Positions 21,969-30,993 of a stretch of 64,000 nucleotides of DNA are shown piece by piece. Both the position numbers and the translations under genes were made by a program. Numbering within the stretch: position 1 is the stretch's first letter; the number at the start of each line of letters is the position of its first letter. This stretch comes from Mesostigma viride (taxonomy: Eukaryota > Streptophyta > Mesostigmatophyceae > Mesostigmatales > Mesostigmataceae): positions 1,034,649 to 1,098,648 of the forward strand of contig RPFO01000359.1 in assembly GCA_009746045.1 (NCBI GenBank), given 5' to 3'. Below the pieces are notes generated by a model, which saw nothing but the letters and a program-made list of their open reading frames with translations, ran no database searches and had not been told where the DNA came from.

Positions 21969-22833
21969 AATTAATTAATTAATTAATTAGGAACATAACT
22001 CTTAATTAGGATAGTACCGGCTACGCCCCCTTCTACTCAAAGAAGGATTCAGCCGTGTTCAGCCCGTCTCACGGTGCGAGACTGAACAAGTCTCGCGTGC
22101 AGACACGTGTGTAGTACTCCTACACACAGATCTCGAGTGATTTATCTAGTACCAAATCCGAAAGGCTTGCATCACTCCCCGGACAGGAGAACTTTTGCGG
22201 ATGACTGTAGGTGTAAGTTGGCGATGCCATGGTAACCGGAGACGTCCGTCCTATAGTCAGCAAAATTGGTGCGAGAGGTCCCCAGTTCGATTCCGGTCGG
22301 ATTCATTTGCAGATCGCGTTTTTCCGCGTTTTCCGCGGCCCGGCACTGAACGCAAATGGTTTTCACCTTTGCGGAGTGTCTGATCAGAATATACGCTTGG
22401 CTGATTTCGATAGTACCGGCTACGCCCCCTTCTACTCAAAGAAGGATTCAGCCGTGTTCAGCCCGTCTCACGGTGCGAGACTGAACAAGTCTCGCGTGCA
22501 GACACGTGTGTAGTACTCCTACACACAGATCTCGAGTGATTTATCTAGTACCAAATCCGAAAGGCTTGCATCACTCCCCGGACAGGAGAACTTTTGCGGA
22601 TGACTGTAGGTGTAAGTTGGCGATGCCATGGTAACCGGAGACGTCCGTCCTATAGTCAGCAAAATTGGTGCGAGAGGTCCCCAGTTCGATTCTGGTCGGA
22701 TTCATTTGCAGATCGCGTTTTTCCGCGTTTTCCGCGGCCCGGCACTGAACGCAAATGGTTTTCACCTTTGCGGAGTGTCTGATCAGAATAACTCCGTTGG
22801 GAGTATATGTAGCACATAGCCCTTGATGCTTAG
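21969..22833 (-). mobile_element. Antisense LINE-type 3' end, split by a SINE-like insertion
   Basis: A (TTAA)n tail and GGAACATAACTC (to 22001) resume as ATAACTCCGTTGGGAGT at 22788-22833 after a 786-bp insertion. The interrupted terminal consensus is intact in other copies, so the break point is clear. Confidence 0.7.
22002..22787 (+). mobile_element. SINE-like tandem dimer with tRNA-type box B
   Basis: This is an insertion with candidate duplication ATAACTC (21995-22001 and 22788-22794). It holds one complete 399-bp unit and most of a second (start 22011, repeat start 22410). Each unit contains CCCAGTTCGATTC(C/T)GGTCGGA, which fits a T-arm/box B with a short T stem (CCAG/CTGG). A matching TCCGTCC about 50 bases upstream could be a remnant of the acceptor stem. 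The anticodon arm is not recognisable, so it is not a functional tRNA gene. Confidence 0.55.
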
Positions 22834-23230
22834 GGGAATACAGCAGTAGTAGGTTAGAATAGATAGACCGTGGCCATGTACATGTACGCCTCCTACAGGC
22901 ACTATACCAGCTGAGCCACGAGCATTATTTAACCATGTACATGTGTGCCTATGATGTGCCACACTCCAGATGATGCCTAGTTTTTTTTTTAATTTATTTA
23001 TGCTGTGCCCATGCAGAGAGCTGCCCTCTGCTGAGATGCCACGCTCTAGTTTTTGTATAGCCATGATGATCTTCCTCCCCCGGCCGTACCAGGATCCCCC
23101 CCTTAGGCGGGTTGAACCTGAGACAGCATGGTGGTGCAGGTGGCAGCCCTGGTGCACCTAGAGCAGGGGTAGCTTACATTCCCACCCTTGCATGAAGTAG
23201 CCTAGAATGTATTAAAAGCCATATGCCCCT
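22834..23230 (+). mobile_element. LINE-type 3' UTR, plus orientation
   Basis: It begins at GCTTAGGGGAATACAGCAG, the ORF1 stop region of the family. It continues through CATGTACATGTGTGCC, CTGAGATGCCACGCTC and GGTGCACCTAGAGCAGGGG to GCCATATGCCCCTTCTC, and stops short of the (TTAA)n tail. It lies head-to-head with the antisense end just upstream. Confidence 0.7.
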
Positions 23231-23537
23231 TCTCGCATGTGCGCCCATAATGGCCCCCCATGGATGATCTATGGGTTTGTACGAGCCACGAGCCACGAGG
23301 TAGCCATGGCTGACGGCGGAGCTCATAACTTTCACGTTTGAGCACCGAATTTAGTCGTGAATATCGCAATCGCTTCGTCTTAATTCTAAGACGCACATGC
23401 TGATATAATTTTCCGACGCTATTACGCAATATTAGGACATTGCCGCCAAGCCAGCCCCGGCTGGCCTGGCCGGCGATGCTCCTCCCATCACCACCTGGGC
23501 GGACATGCTTAAGCATCATACCACCTCCACCACCTCC

Positions 23538-23772
23538 CCCCTGGTGCGCAAGGATAGATGGCAAGTAGTGATGAAGGAGACCACCCCCAAGCCTGTGGGG
23601 GCTCCGCGTGTGACCAAGTATGGCATTCATAGCGATTCGGGCCGCGGTGCCCACACCCCTGTACCTAGGACCTAGATAGCTTATACCATCCATTCCATCC
23701 CATGTTCCCCTCCCACTGAGGACTTATGCTCACGTGACGCAGTCACGTGTCTATTAATTAATTAATTAATTA
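23538..23772 (+). mobile_element. 235-bp 5'-truncated LINE fragment with long target duplication
   Basis: A fragment with a short ORF tail (WQVVMKETTPKPVGAPRV) ends in (TTAA)n. It is flanked by a direct duplication ACCTCCACCACCTCC (23523-23537 and 23773-23787). ORF1 of the host copy resumes in register after it. Related sequence precedes the satellite at 60470-60605. Confidence 0.75.
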
Positions 23773-23787
23773 ACCTCCACCACCTCC

Positions 23788-24308
23788 GCCGTCGCAGCCC
23801 AGGCTGCCCAGCTTCAACGGCAGACGCTTGACCTCCGCGAGGAGGCCGAGCTCGCCAAGCGCAGCCTCAACGTCATTGTCAAGAGCTTCAAGATGGAGGA
23901 AGGTGAGAATTCCGAGAAGCTTTTGCGTGCGTTCAGTGAGAGAGAAATCCTTGGTCGCATGGGCCTTAACGGTGAGACCGAGATGGCCGCCCACCGCCTT
24001 CCCCGCGCGCGGGGTAAGGCAGGGCCGCCCCCGCTCCTCACCTTTAAGACCCCGGCGGACAAGATTTCTTTTCTCAGACGCCGCAAGCGGCTCGAGAAGA
24101 CTCTCTTCACCCTTGATGACGACTTGACCCTGGCGCAGCAACAACGGCGACGGGAGCTATGGCCGTCGGACCTACCTCCAGCTCCGGCAGACCAAGGCGG
24201 GGCAGCCGGTGTACTGGAAGGCCGGGGCGGCCATCTACGTCGACCACAAGCCCTGGCACGCGACCCCCTCGACCACCGCGGCCCCAGCGACTCCAGACGC
24301 CCCAGCTT
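23788..24308 (+). pseudogene. L1-type ORF1, C-terminal part
   Basis: It encodes LREEAELAKRSLNVIVKSF, then AHRLPRARGKAG, KISFLRRRKRLEKTLF and DDDLTLAQQQRRRELWP. This layout fits the RNA-binding region of L1-type ORF1 proteins (an RRM-like fold, then a C-terminal domain that starts with a DDDLT motif). The frame breaks after ELWP. ORF1 proteins of this type coat element RNA and act as nucleic-acid chaperones. No RT follows. Confidence 0.6.
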
Positions 24309-24409
24309 AGGGGAATACAGCAGTAGTAGTGCAGAATAGATAGACCGTGGCCATGTACATGTACGCCTCCTAGAGGCACTATCCCAGCTACGCCCCGCGC
24401 TTTATTTAA

Positions 24410-26686
24410 GGGGTCCGGACGGACCTGCCCCCCCCAAAATTGAATACACATGTTTTGCACTCAATACCCATGCTGGCAATGCAAATGATGATGGGGGACC
24501 ATAAATATGACCCTTGGGCATGCATCCCACTACTTGTTGAGTTCAAGGCCCATCACAATACATGTGCAGGGAGCTAAATCTGGCAACGACACGTCCTACA
24601 AGCACGGATTGCCTAGGACAACCCCCCCGCACTTGTGTACCAAACACCATATTTTGTTCAAATCCCCACCCAGACCAAAGAATGGAGCTAATTTGCAGCA
24701 CCAAAATCGCACGTCTGGGCATACTTATGCAGTTTACCGAAAAATACGTCTTTTTTGTGACTAAAAAAAAAAATCAAATCAAATACGCATGGGTTGGGCC
24801 CAGGGAGATAAAATTAATTTCCACAGGGTGGGAATATCAATGGCACCAATTTTCAGCTCATTCTGACCACGTATGTGAACAGTTATGTTCTTTTGTATGA
24901 AAAAAAAAATGCACGAAAATACGGTTTTATGCCAAATGGCTGCACCAATCACAACCTTGCCCACCACCAAGTGGGGCAAACAAGGTGCCAGCAAGTTATT
25001 TATCATGCAAACTATCTTGGAATCAAAATTCAGGTCATTCTGAGCTAGACTGATGGCATAAACTAGTGTCCTCAACTGCCACCCCTCAACCCTAGTATAG
25101 ACTGGCATGAGCTCAAACATTACCCTTTTCATCACCTGCCCACCACAAATCATCAGAATCCTAACATAGACGGCTGCCAATTGAGTTATACAAACAGCCA
25201 CCAAATGCAGGATCAAGCTGAGCATGAGCCTTGAGTACTAGAGAGGTCATTCATAGCATGCAGCACCACACTATGGTAGCATAGTTGGCAATCTTCATTG
25301 GTAATAACAGAAATTATGTTTAGAGGCCCAAGCAACGTTCAATAGCAACAGAAACATGTGGGATTAGATGGGCGACTCGTACATGCTAGCCACACCCCAC
25401 ACCTCACCATGGTTGTAAACCATGCTCAACAATAAGGTGCATAAACAGCATGCTCATATACACGTGCTATGCTGACTTAGAGTGGAGAACGATGCCTCAA
25501 TCAACCAGCAATAATAACACAATGTTCTAACCCTGCAGGTTCACATCACCCCGTTCAAAAACCAACCAACAAAACAGAACTGTAAGCGCAAACACGAAAT
25601 ACAGCAAAGCCATAAGAGAAATGGCTTGCAGCCATCCTCATAAGCATGGCTAGCATTCTTGAGAGCACATTGATTGTGATGCATAGTGGCTGTGATCCAC
25701 AAATCTAAAGAGAACACACACGTAAGCATAGCTTACACATATACAAAGCATGGCCAACAAGAGAAGTATAGCCACCTTGTTTCCCAGCACGTTGAGACGC
25801 ACGGTTCATATGCTCGCCAGCTTGTGCAACGGTCACGCCGCCCTCGAGGCATGCCGGGGTACGTGTTGAATATGCAATATAAGCACTCTGCCATCCAAAT
25901 CCTTCTATATATCATTACATTAACGTAGCAGCTTACCTTGATATTACCCAAATCAATCCTAGACAGGTTTTCAGAGCTTGCCACGCATAACGTAAGCGAA
26001 TCGGTTGAAAGCTGCCGGAAAACTAGAGACGTGCATGCAGCAAGCGGCGAACAAAACAACGCACCCTTCCAGGAAACCGTGCTGAAAGCTTAGAATAAAG
26101 GGATTTCTAAACGCAATAGACTTCGAGGGTAACCACTGGATAATAGACGTACAATGGCATGCTATCTTTCCTGACAAGGCGTGCAAGAAATGCCAGCCAC
26201 CCATGGACGGGTTGACAGCGCATAAAGCAGGACCTGGCGTTTTCTTTCCGAAAATGACGAGGAAAAGTAATAAAATAAAAGGTTCTTTAACATTTTTAAT
26301 CTCCCCGTTAATGAACGTTGCTTTCTGCATCGCTAGGGACTAAGAACCTTTGTAATTATCGCTGTAGGCATGTATTGCTGCTTATTCGTTGCGGCAAGAT
26401 TTCCGGGCCAGACCCCCTCGCAAACGCGGATAAAAAATGGCATCGATCTCGTCAATAATGCATCTTCGGCTACGCAAGATCATGATGAAACTTTGATTTG
26501 ACGCATCTGCATAATTTTCTGCGGTCTTATTGCCATATTACTGCATTTATTACCGAACGCACGTCGCCATGGCCAACTTGGCGCAAGGGTTACGCGCATC
26601 GTGCACCACAATTTCACGTGCCGAGGTAGCGTCGCGTACCGGCGGGAATTTTTTGGCGCGAAATAATTCCGGTCCGTCCGGACCCC
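24410..26686. mobile_element. TTAA element A, non-autonomous DNA transposon
   Basis: It is 2,277 bp with perfect 16-bp terminal inverted repeats: GGGGTCCGGACGGACC at 24410-24425 and its reverse complement ending at 26686. TTAA is duplicated on both sides (24406-24409 and 26687-26690). The uninterrupted target reads ATTTAACCATGTACATG at 22925 and 48995. There is no transposase-length ORF. It is AT-rich with short frames only. A TTAA duplication is typical of piggyBac-type transposases, but family membership is an inference. Confidence 0.8.
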
Positions 26687-26690
26687 TTAA

Positions 26691-26962
26691 TCATGTACAT
26701 GTGTGCCTATGATGTGCCACACTCCAGAGGATGCCTAGCCTTATTTAGTTATGTTGTGCCCATGCAGGGAGTAACTCTCTGCTGAGATGCCATGCCCTAG
26801 CTTTTTGTATAGCCATGCTGATCTTCCCCCCCATGACAGGCTCCCTCTTCGCTGGGCATAGCTTGAAGATCATGGGGATGCAAGTGCCCTGGTGCACCTA
26901 GAGCAAGGGTCCTTTACATTCCCACCCTTGCAGGAAGTAGCTTAGAATGTATGATAGGCCAT
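26691..26962 (+). mobile_element. LINE-type 3' UTR segment between TTAA-A and gypsy
   Basis: It continues the 23290 copy: CATGTACATGTGTGCC, GGGAGTAACTCTCTGCTGAG and CCACCCTTGCAGGAAGTAGC, up to GGCCAT, where gypsy begins. The same sequence resumes at 47352. Confidence 0.75.
26958..26962. repeat. Target-site duplication of the gypsy element, left (GCCAT)
   Basis: GCCAT precedes the LTR start TGTTACG and recurs at 47352-47356 after the right LTR end GCGTAACA. The uninterrupted repeat elsewhere reads GGCCATATGCCCC. Confidence 0.85.
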
Positions 26963-27528
26963 TGTTACGTCGCGTAACAATTCGTTGTAGTTACGGACGT
27001 AAATTAATAGGTCTTTTGCCTCGGTTGACCCTAGGTTTACGTGTAGCTCCTACCGGGACACTATTGTCCTCGTAACAGTACTGTGGTACATTGGGTGCCT
27101 TTGGGCGCCGCGCCGCGTACTTTACTAGTGGTCCTTATCCTTTGGTAGAATGTAGTGGACCAGCGTGCATCTGTATCTGTGCCGGTGCATCTGTAGGCGA
27201 GGGCCATGTCGGCCCGAGCGTGTTGGACCGTTGGTGACCATTTATGCACGTTCTACCCCTCGTGTGTTTACTCGGCGTGTGTTAAATGAATTAACACATA
27301 TAGGCTTGGGTCACGGCAGTGTAGTTGTGTTTCCTTCCTCTATTCCTGGAGTAAACGGGTTGTGTAAATGGCTTATGGCGTATTATAGCAACACTTACGT
27401 TAATGCATTGAGATCTGGATCGTCTCGTTCGTCTTTCGCTAGGGGTTTAACTAGAGGTGGCTTGACTAGTCTAGGTAGCATCAGGCCAGGTAGAGGTAGA
27501 GGTAGTGGTAGATACCCGAGGCGTAACA
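26963..27528 (+). repeat. gypsy 5' LTR
   Basis: Begins TGTTACGTCGCGTAAC and ends GAGGCGTAACA. It differs from 46789-47351 by a 3-base insertion and a few substitutions. The outer GTTACG(TC)GCGTAAC forms a short palindrome at the start. Confidence 0.9.
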
Positions 27529-27529
27529 A

Positions 27530-27547
27530 TGGACTCGGAGGAATTTT
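27530..27547 (+). promoter_or_regulatory. gypsy primer-binding site candidate
   Basis: TGGACTCGGAGGAATT begins two bases after the LTR. TGG fits pairing to a tRNA 3' CCA. I could not assign the tRNA. Confidence 0.5.
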
Positions 27548-28055
27548 AGGTAGAGAACCAGACGACGATCCCCTGCAACATACGTCATTGAATCAACCCT
27601 TCCGCGTCCGGGAAAATGAAGACGACACCTACTTGACAGGTAATGGGCGGGTCGCCTGCAAGCTGGGGGGTAGTGCTGCCCGATTCGGGACACGCCCTGC
27701 CTAGAAGATAGACCTGCTCGAAGCGGAAAATCCTTTTTTAGATAGCTCCTTTTCCTCGTTTTGTTTTCTTGAGACATGTGGCCTACTGTCGTAGATAGGT
27801 GATGGTTTTGGTTCTACGTTAGAGAGACGACTAGCGTCTCGTAGATTACCCTTTTCTGCATTCTTGCCTGCGTTGTATTTAGACGACCCATCGCCAGACG
27901 CAGAATTCTTGAAACCGGATACTTACGACCACCTGGCGCTGGAAACCTCGTCCCTGCGTGCGTCGTCAATCTGGTTCGGTTTCAGACACCCGAGATAAGT
28001 CGCCTTCTCCTCGTTCTCCTTATTTGACTACTCAAGACCTACCAGGTGCGTTAAC
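27548..28055 (+). other. gypsy 5' leader
   Basis: About 500 bp between the primer site and the first small ORF. No ORF or regulatory element was recognised. Confidence 0.4.
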
Positions 28056-28460
28056 ATGAGCCAGCGACGTCCTTTTCCTGCTCCTTCTCATTCGACTAGT
28101 AATAATAGTTTAGCGAAGTATTACGTTGTTATTACCCCTCAATGGGCATCTATTTTCTTATCGTGGGCCGATGCTAGGAAGTTCGTTCAGTCACGTGCTT
28201 ATAACGTCTCCAAATATAAGAAGTTTATGTCCTTTGAAGAAGCTCAGACCTACCTCTTAAAGCATAGTGAATCAGATTTGGGTCTCCATTCTCGTCCTTC
28301 TCCTCATGCTCGTCCTGCAGTAGATAGTCTTGTTTTTGTTACACCACCTCCATCTCCTCCTTCGTCTCCCCCTAAACGGGCTGCATCCTCATCTAGCTTA
28401 GATACGCCTCTCACCTTAGAGTTCAGTTCCCTATCCATTACTGTTGCTAAAAAGGATTGA
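28056..28460 (+). CDS. gypsy upstream ORF with RNase H1-type hybrid-binding domain
   Basis: The ORF has 134 codons and opens MSQRRPFPAPSHS. Residues about 21-68 contain YYVVITPQWASIFLSWADA, then VSKYKKFMSFEEAQTYL. This matches the pattern of the N-terminal RNA/DNA hybrid-binding domain of eukaryotic RNase H1, also found in caulimovirus viroplasmin: an aromatic YY start, a W-x-(D/E) turn, a KKF strand and an EEA helix. A Pro/Ser-rich tail follows. It lies wholly within the gypsy leader, about 125 bp before the gag ATG, in the same orientation. The function is unknown; binding reverse-transcription hybrids or element RNA is a reasonable guess. The domain call is by eye. Confidence 0.6.
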   Translation: MSQRRPFPAPSHSTSNNSLAKYYVVITPQWASIFLSWADARKFVQSRAYNVSKYKKFMSFEEAQTYLLKHSESDLGLHSRPSPHARPAVDSLVFVTPPPSPPSSPPKRAASSSSLDTPLTLEFSSLSITVAKKD

Positions 28461-28584
28461 TTTAAATTGTTTCCTTCTTTTAGGACACTAAAAGCTTTTT
28501 CTTTTCTTTCCTTGCCTTAAATTAGGCCTTGTCCTTTTTCCTTGTTGCTTTCAGTTAGATTCCTAATCATTTACTAAATTAAAA

Positions 28585-28682
28585 ATGGATCCAGTGGGTG
28601 GTAATATGTCGCCTATACCTACCAACACTCCTACTATGAATAATAATAATAATAATACTAACAACAATAACAACACTCGTGG
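28585..28682 (+). CDS. gypsy gag, first 32 codons, interrupted
   Basis: The ATG at 28585 opens MDPVGGNMSPIPTNTPT and an Asn-rich run, reaching CGTGG at 28678-28682 where copia-2 begins. The frame continues at 38264 (ACT CGT GG|T AAC), which gives an uninterrupted gag of 575 residues if copia-2 and one CGTGG are skipped. Confidence 0.8.
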
Positions 28683-29298
28683 AGTTGAATGAGAGTTTAC
28701 CACCGAGGGAATCCATGGCTCTTGCAGGAAAGTTGCCTTTATTATAATGAGCAAACACAGACGTAAGTCACGTCAAGTCCGAGACTGCACGTAGCACAGA
28801 CGACAGGGTCGTTATGCCAAGAGAGCGTGCACGCAAGAGCTAGCGCCCCAGTGTGACCAAGTCACTCATATAGCTTGCTAGGGACGCGTCCAAGTATTCA
28901 GCTGCACTGTCACAGCTGAACTGTCAATCAATTGATTACACAGACTCTGGCACGCCTTTGGCGCGCAGATCTATCAATTGTCCATACGGCTAGTCCTGTG
29001 GACCTATCCGTACACTAGTCAGCATCAATTGTCTCATAGGTCCTGGCGCGCTACAGTGCGCCTACCTATCAATTGACCATCAAGTCCTGTACAAGTCCTG
29101 TCAACGTCCTGCGGACTATCAAAGTGACACTTGTACATCCTGTGTCCGTACGCGCCCACAGTGGCGCGCCGGGTACTGTCGGCACAGCCTAGGAAACGTC
29201 ATAACTTTTACGTTCCTTAACCAAATGAGGCGTTCAAGGTGCCGTTGGAAAGAGCGTAACAATCTCTATCCATCTAACGTAAATCCTTTACGTTAACT
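28683..29298 (-). repeat. copia-2 3' LTR
   Basis: Begins AGTTGAATGAGAG and ends CGTTAACT. It contains the unbroken site TTCCTTAACCAAATG, which is the empty target of TTAA-C in the other LTR. Confidence 0.9.
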
Positions 29299-29318
29299 CC
29301 AATCCCTTCTTTTCTTTA
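29299..29318 (-). promoter_or_regulatory. copia-2 polypurine tract
   Basis: The coding strand reads AAAGAAAAGAAGGGATTGG directly before the LTR, nearly the same as in copia-1. Confidence 0.75.
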
Positions 29319-30249
29319 GGGATTACATCCCCTGCCAGGGACCCTTGAAGTAGCTTGAAATGTCCTTCACTCCAGCTTGAAGCTTGAACAGATGTCTTTA
29401 ATGGCCAATGCCATTCCCCCAGCCCTTTCTTTTAAGGAACTGGAAAAGAAACAGATCTGCCACAGGGAAAACCATTTCATGAGAAATGGATAAAAACCTA
29501 TGGAAGTGGCATTACAGAGTACCACCAGATATTAGAAACACACAAAATTAAATACATACAGGTTAATTCTATGAGGTCTTCTCCAGGAATTAATCCCATC
29601 ACCTCGGTAGAGCCTCCAGTACAATGACCTTCTGGCGGTGAGTTACATTAATCCCAGATACTAATCCCATAAAACCCAGTACATATCTAATATAAGCACA
29701 ATAAATCCATGACAATTGAAATACCACTTGACAAAGTAAGACGTATTACAATAGTTTCCCCGTCATACTCTCAACAGGTTAGTATTGGCGCCCGTCTTAT
29801 GGCGCCCGTCTACTTGTCAGATGATAAATTGCCACAGCAAACAAATGACAAAATGAAACACATAGGCAACAATTAAATCCTGCCCTGGGGAACTAGGGAA
29901 GTCTGAACAGGTAAAACACCTGAGCAGGCCAGCTTGTAGAAACATAATACCAGGGAATCGAACCCCGCCCTATAAACCCCAGAATAAAGGTTCCCAGACC
30001 ATTGTGAGAGGTATGTACAAATATACATTTCTTTTTAAATAGAATACATGGTCTGTAATGGACCTGTCAACCTTGTGTAGTCAACAGCATGAACCCCAGC
30101 CAAAACCTGGCTGTATCCTGATTAAAATCAGAGTGAGTGTACCATGGTCCATGAGCCTTAGTACAGACTAAAATACAGGTATTATGCCAGTCACAATGCT
30201 GACACTACCACACAATCTGCTCTCCAATGCCCTATAACCAGGCACCAGC
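29319..30249 (-). other. copia-2 3' non-coding region
   Basis: About 930 bp between the RNase H stop and the polypurine tract. No supported ORF was seen. It is comparable to 2076-2802 in copia-1. Confidence 0.5.
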
Positions 30250-30993
30250 TTAGACAGCTTGCTGAGATGGGTCCATCAGAGACTGAAGAACCTTGTATTG
30301 CACTGCTGCCTTCTGCACTAGCTTGGTCAAAGCATCAGCAGGATTGTCAACCCCAGGGATATGCTCAATATTGGCCAAGGAGGACAATTCCTTAAGAAGG
30401 AGATAATCCAAGTCCCTACTTCTGGCCATCTGCCTGTGCACAAACTGCACCATCCCCATGGAGTCTGTTTTTAGAAGAGTGGTAACCTGAAGTGGCCAAG
30501 GAGTGTTAGAAGTCATCTGATGAAGCAACTCCTTCAGATAAAGGCTTGTGTGAATGCCTTCACAAATAGCCCTGCATTCTGCCACATCACTACTGACAGC
30601 CACCCGTTTGTGCAGGCGACTGAACCAGCTCACCAAACTCCCCAGGCCTTCCTGTCTGAGCACAAAGAGCCCTGCAGCCCTGCCCCTGACCTTGGAGACC
30701 TGCCTGCTGTCCATTGAGCTATCCACATACAGCTCCATGCAAATGGGTTGTGATAAATCCACTGCAGACAACAGAATGCCAGACGAAGCCCTGACCTGAT
30801 CAGCCACCTTGGCAGACCCTAGCTCTGTCAGCATGTCATCAGGCAACCTGGCTATGACCATAAGGTCTGGCCTGGAAATGCCTGCCACCCAAGCAACCAT
30901 GCCCCTCACCATGGGACACAGTGCCTGTGTGATGACTGGAGGAAGCTTGCTAATGAGGGTCTCTTGATAATCGTTGCCCCCCACCAGCAGCAT
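30250..30993 (-). CDS. copia-2 end of RT and RNase H
   Basis: The frame has 247 codons, offset by one base from the upstream pol frame at the G7 run (31002-31008). It contains LYVDSSMDSRQVSKV, AVSSDVAECRAICEG, LLKTDSMGMVQFV, SRDLDYLLLKEL and HIPGVDNPADALTK, the copia RNase H pattern. In copia-1 the equivalent RT/RNase H junction is in one frame, so this is a break and not a gene boundary. Confidence 0.85.
   Translation of the reverse strand: MLLVGGNDYQETLISKLPPVITQALCPMVRGMVAWVAGISRPDLMVIARLPDDMLTELGSAKVADQVRASSGILLSAVDLSQPICMELYVDSSMDSRQVSKVRGRAAGLFVLRQEGLGSLVSWFSRLHKRVAVSSDVAECRAICEGIHTSLYLKELLHQMTSNTPWPLQVTTLLKTDSMGMVQFVHRQMARSRDLDYLLLKELSSLANIEHIPGVDNPADALTKLVQKAAVQYKVLQSLMDPSQQAV

Noticed and set aside
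22221-22320. Functional tRNA gene
   Set aside because: Only a box B/T-arm-like segment is recognisable. The anticodon arm is missing and the unit is repeated within an inserted element.
24410-26686. Host genes inside TTAA element A
   Set aside because: Frames are short, overlap on both strands and have no domain or splice support.
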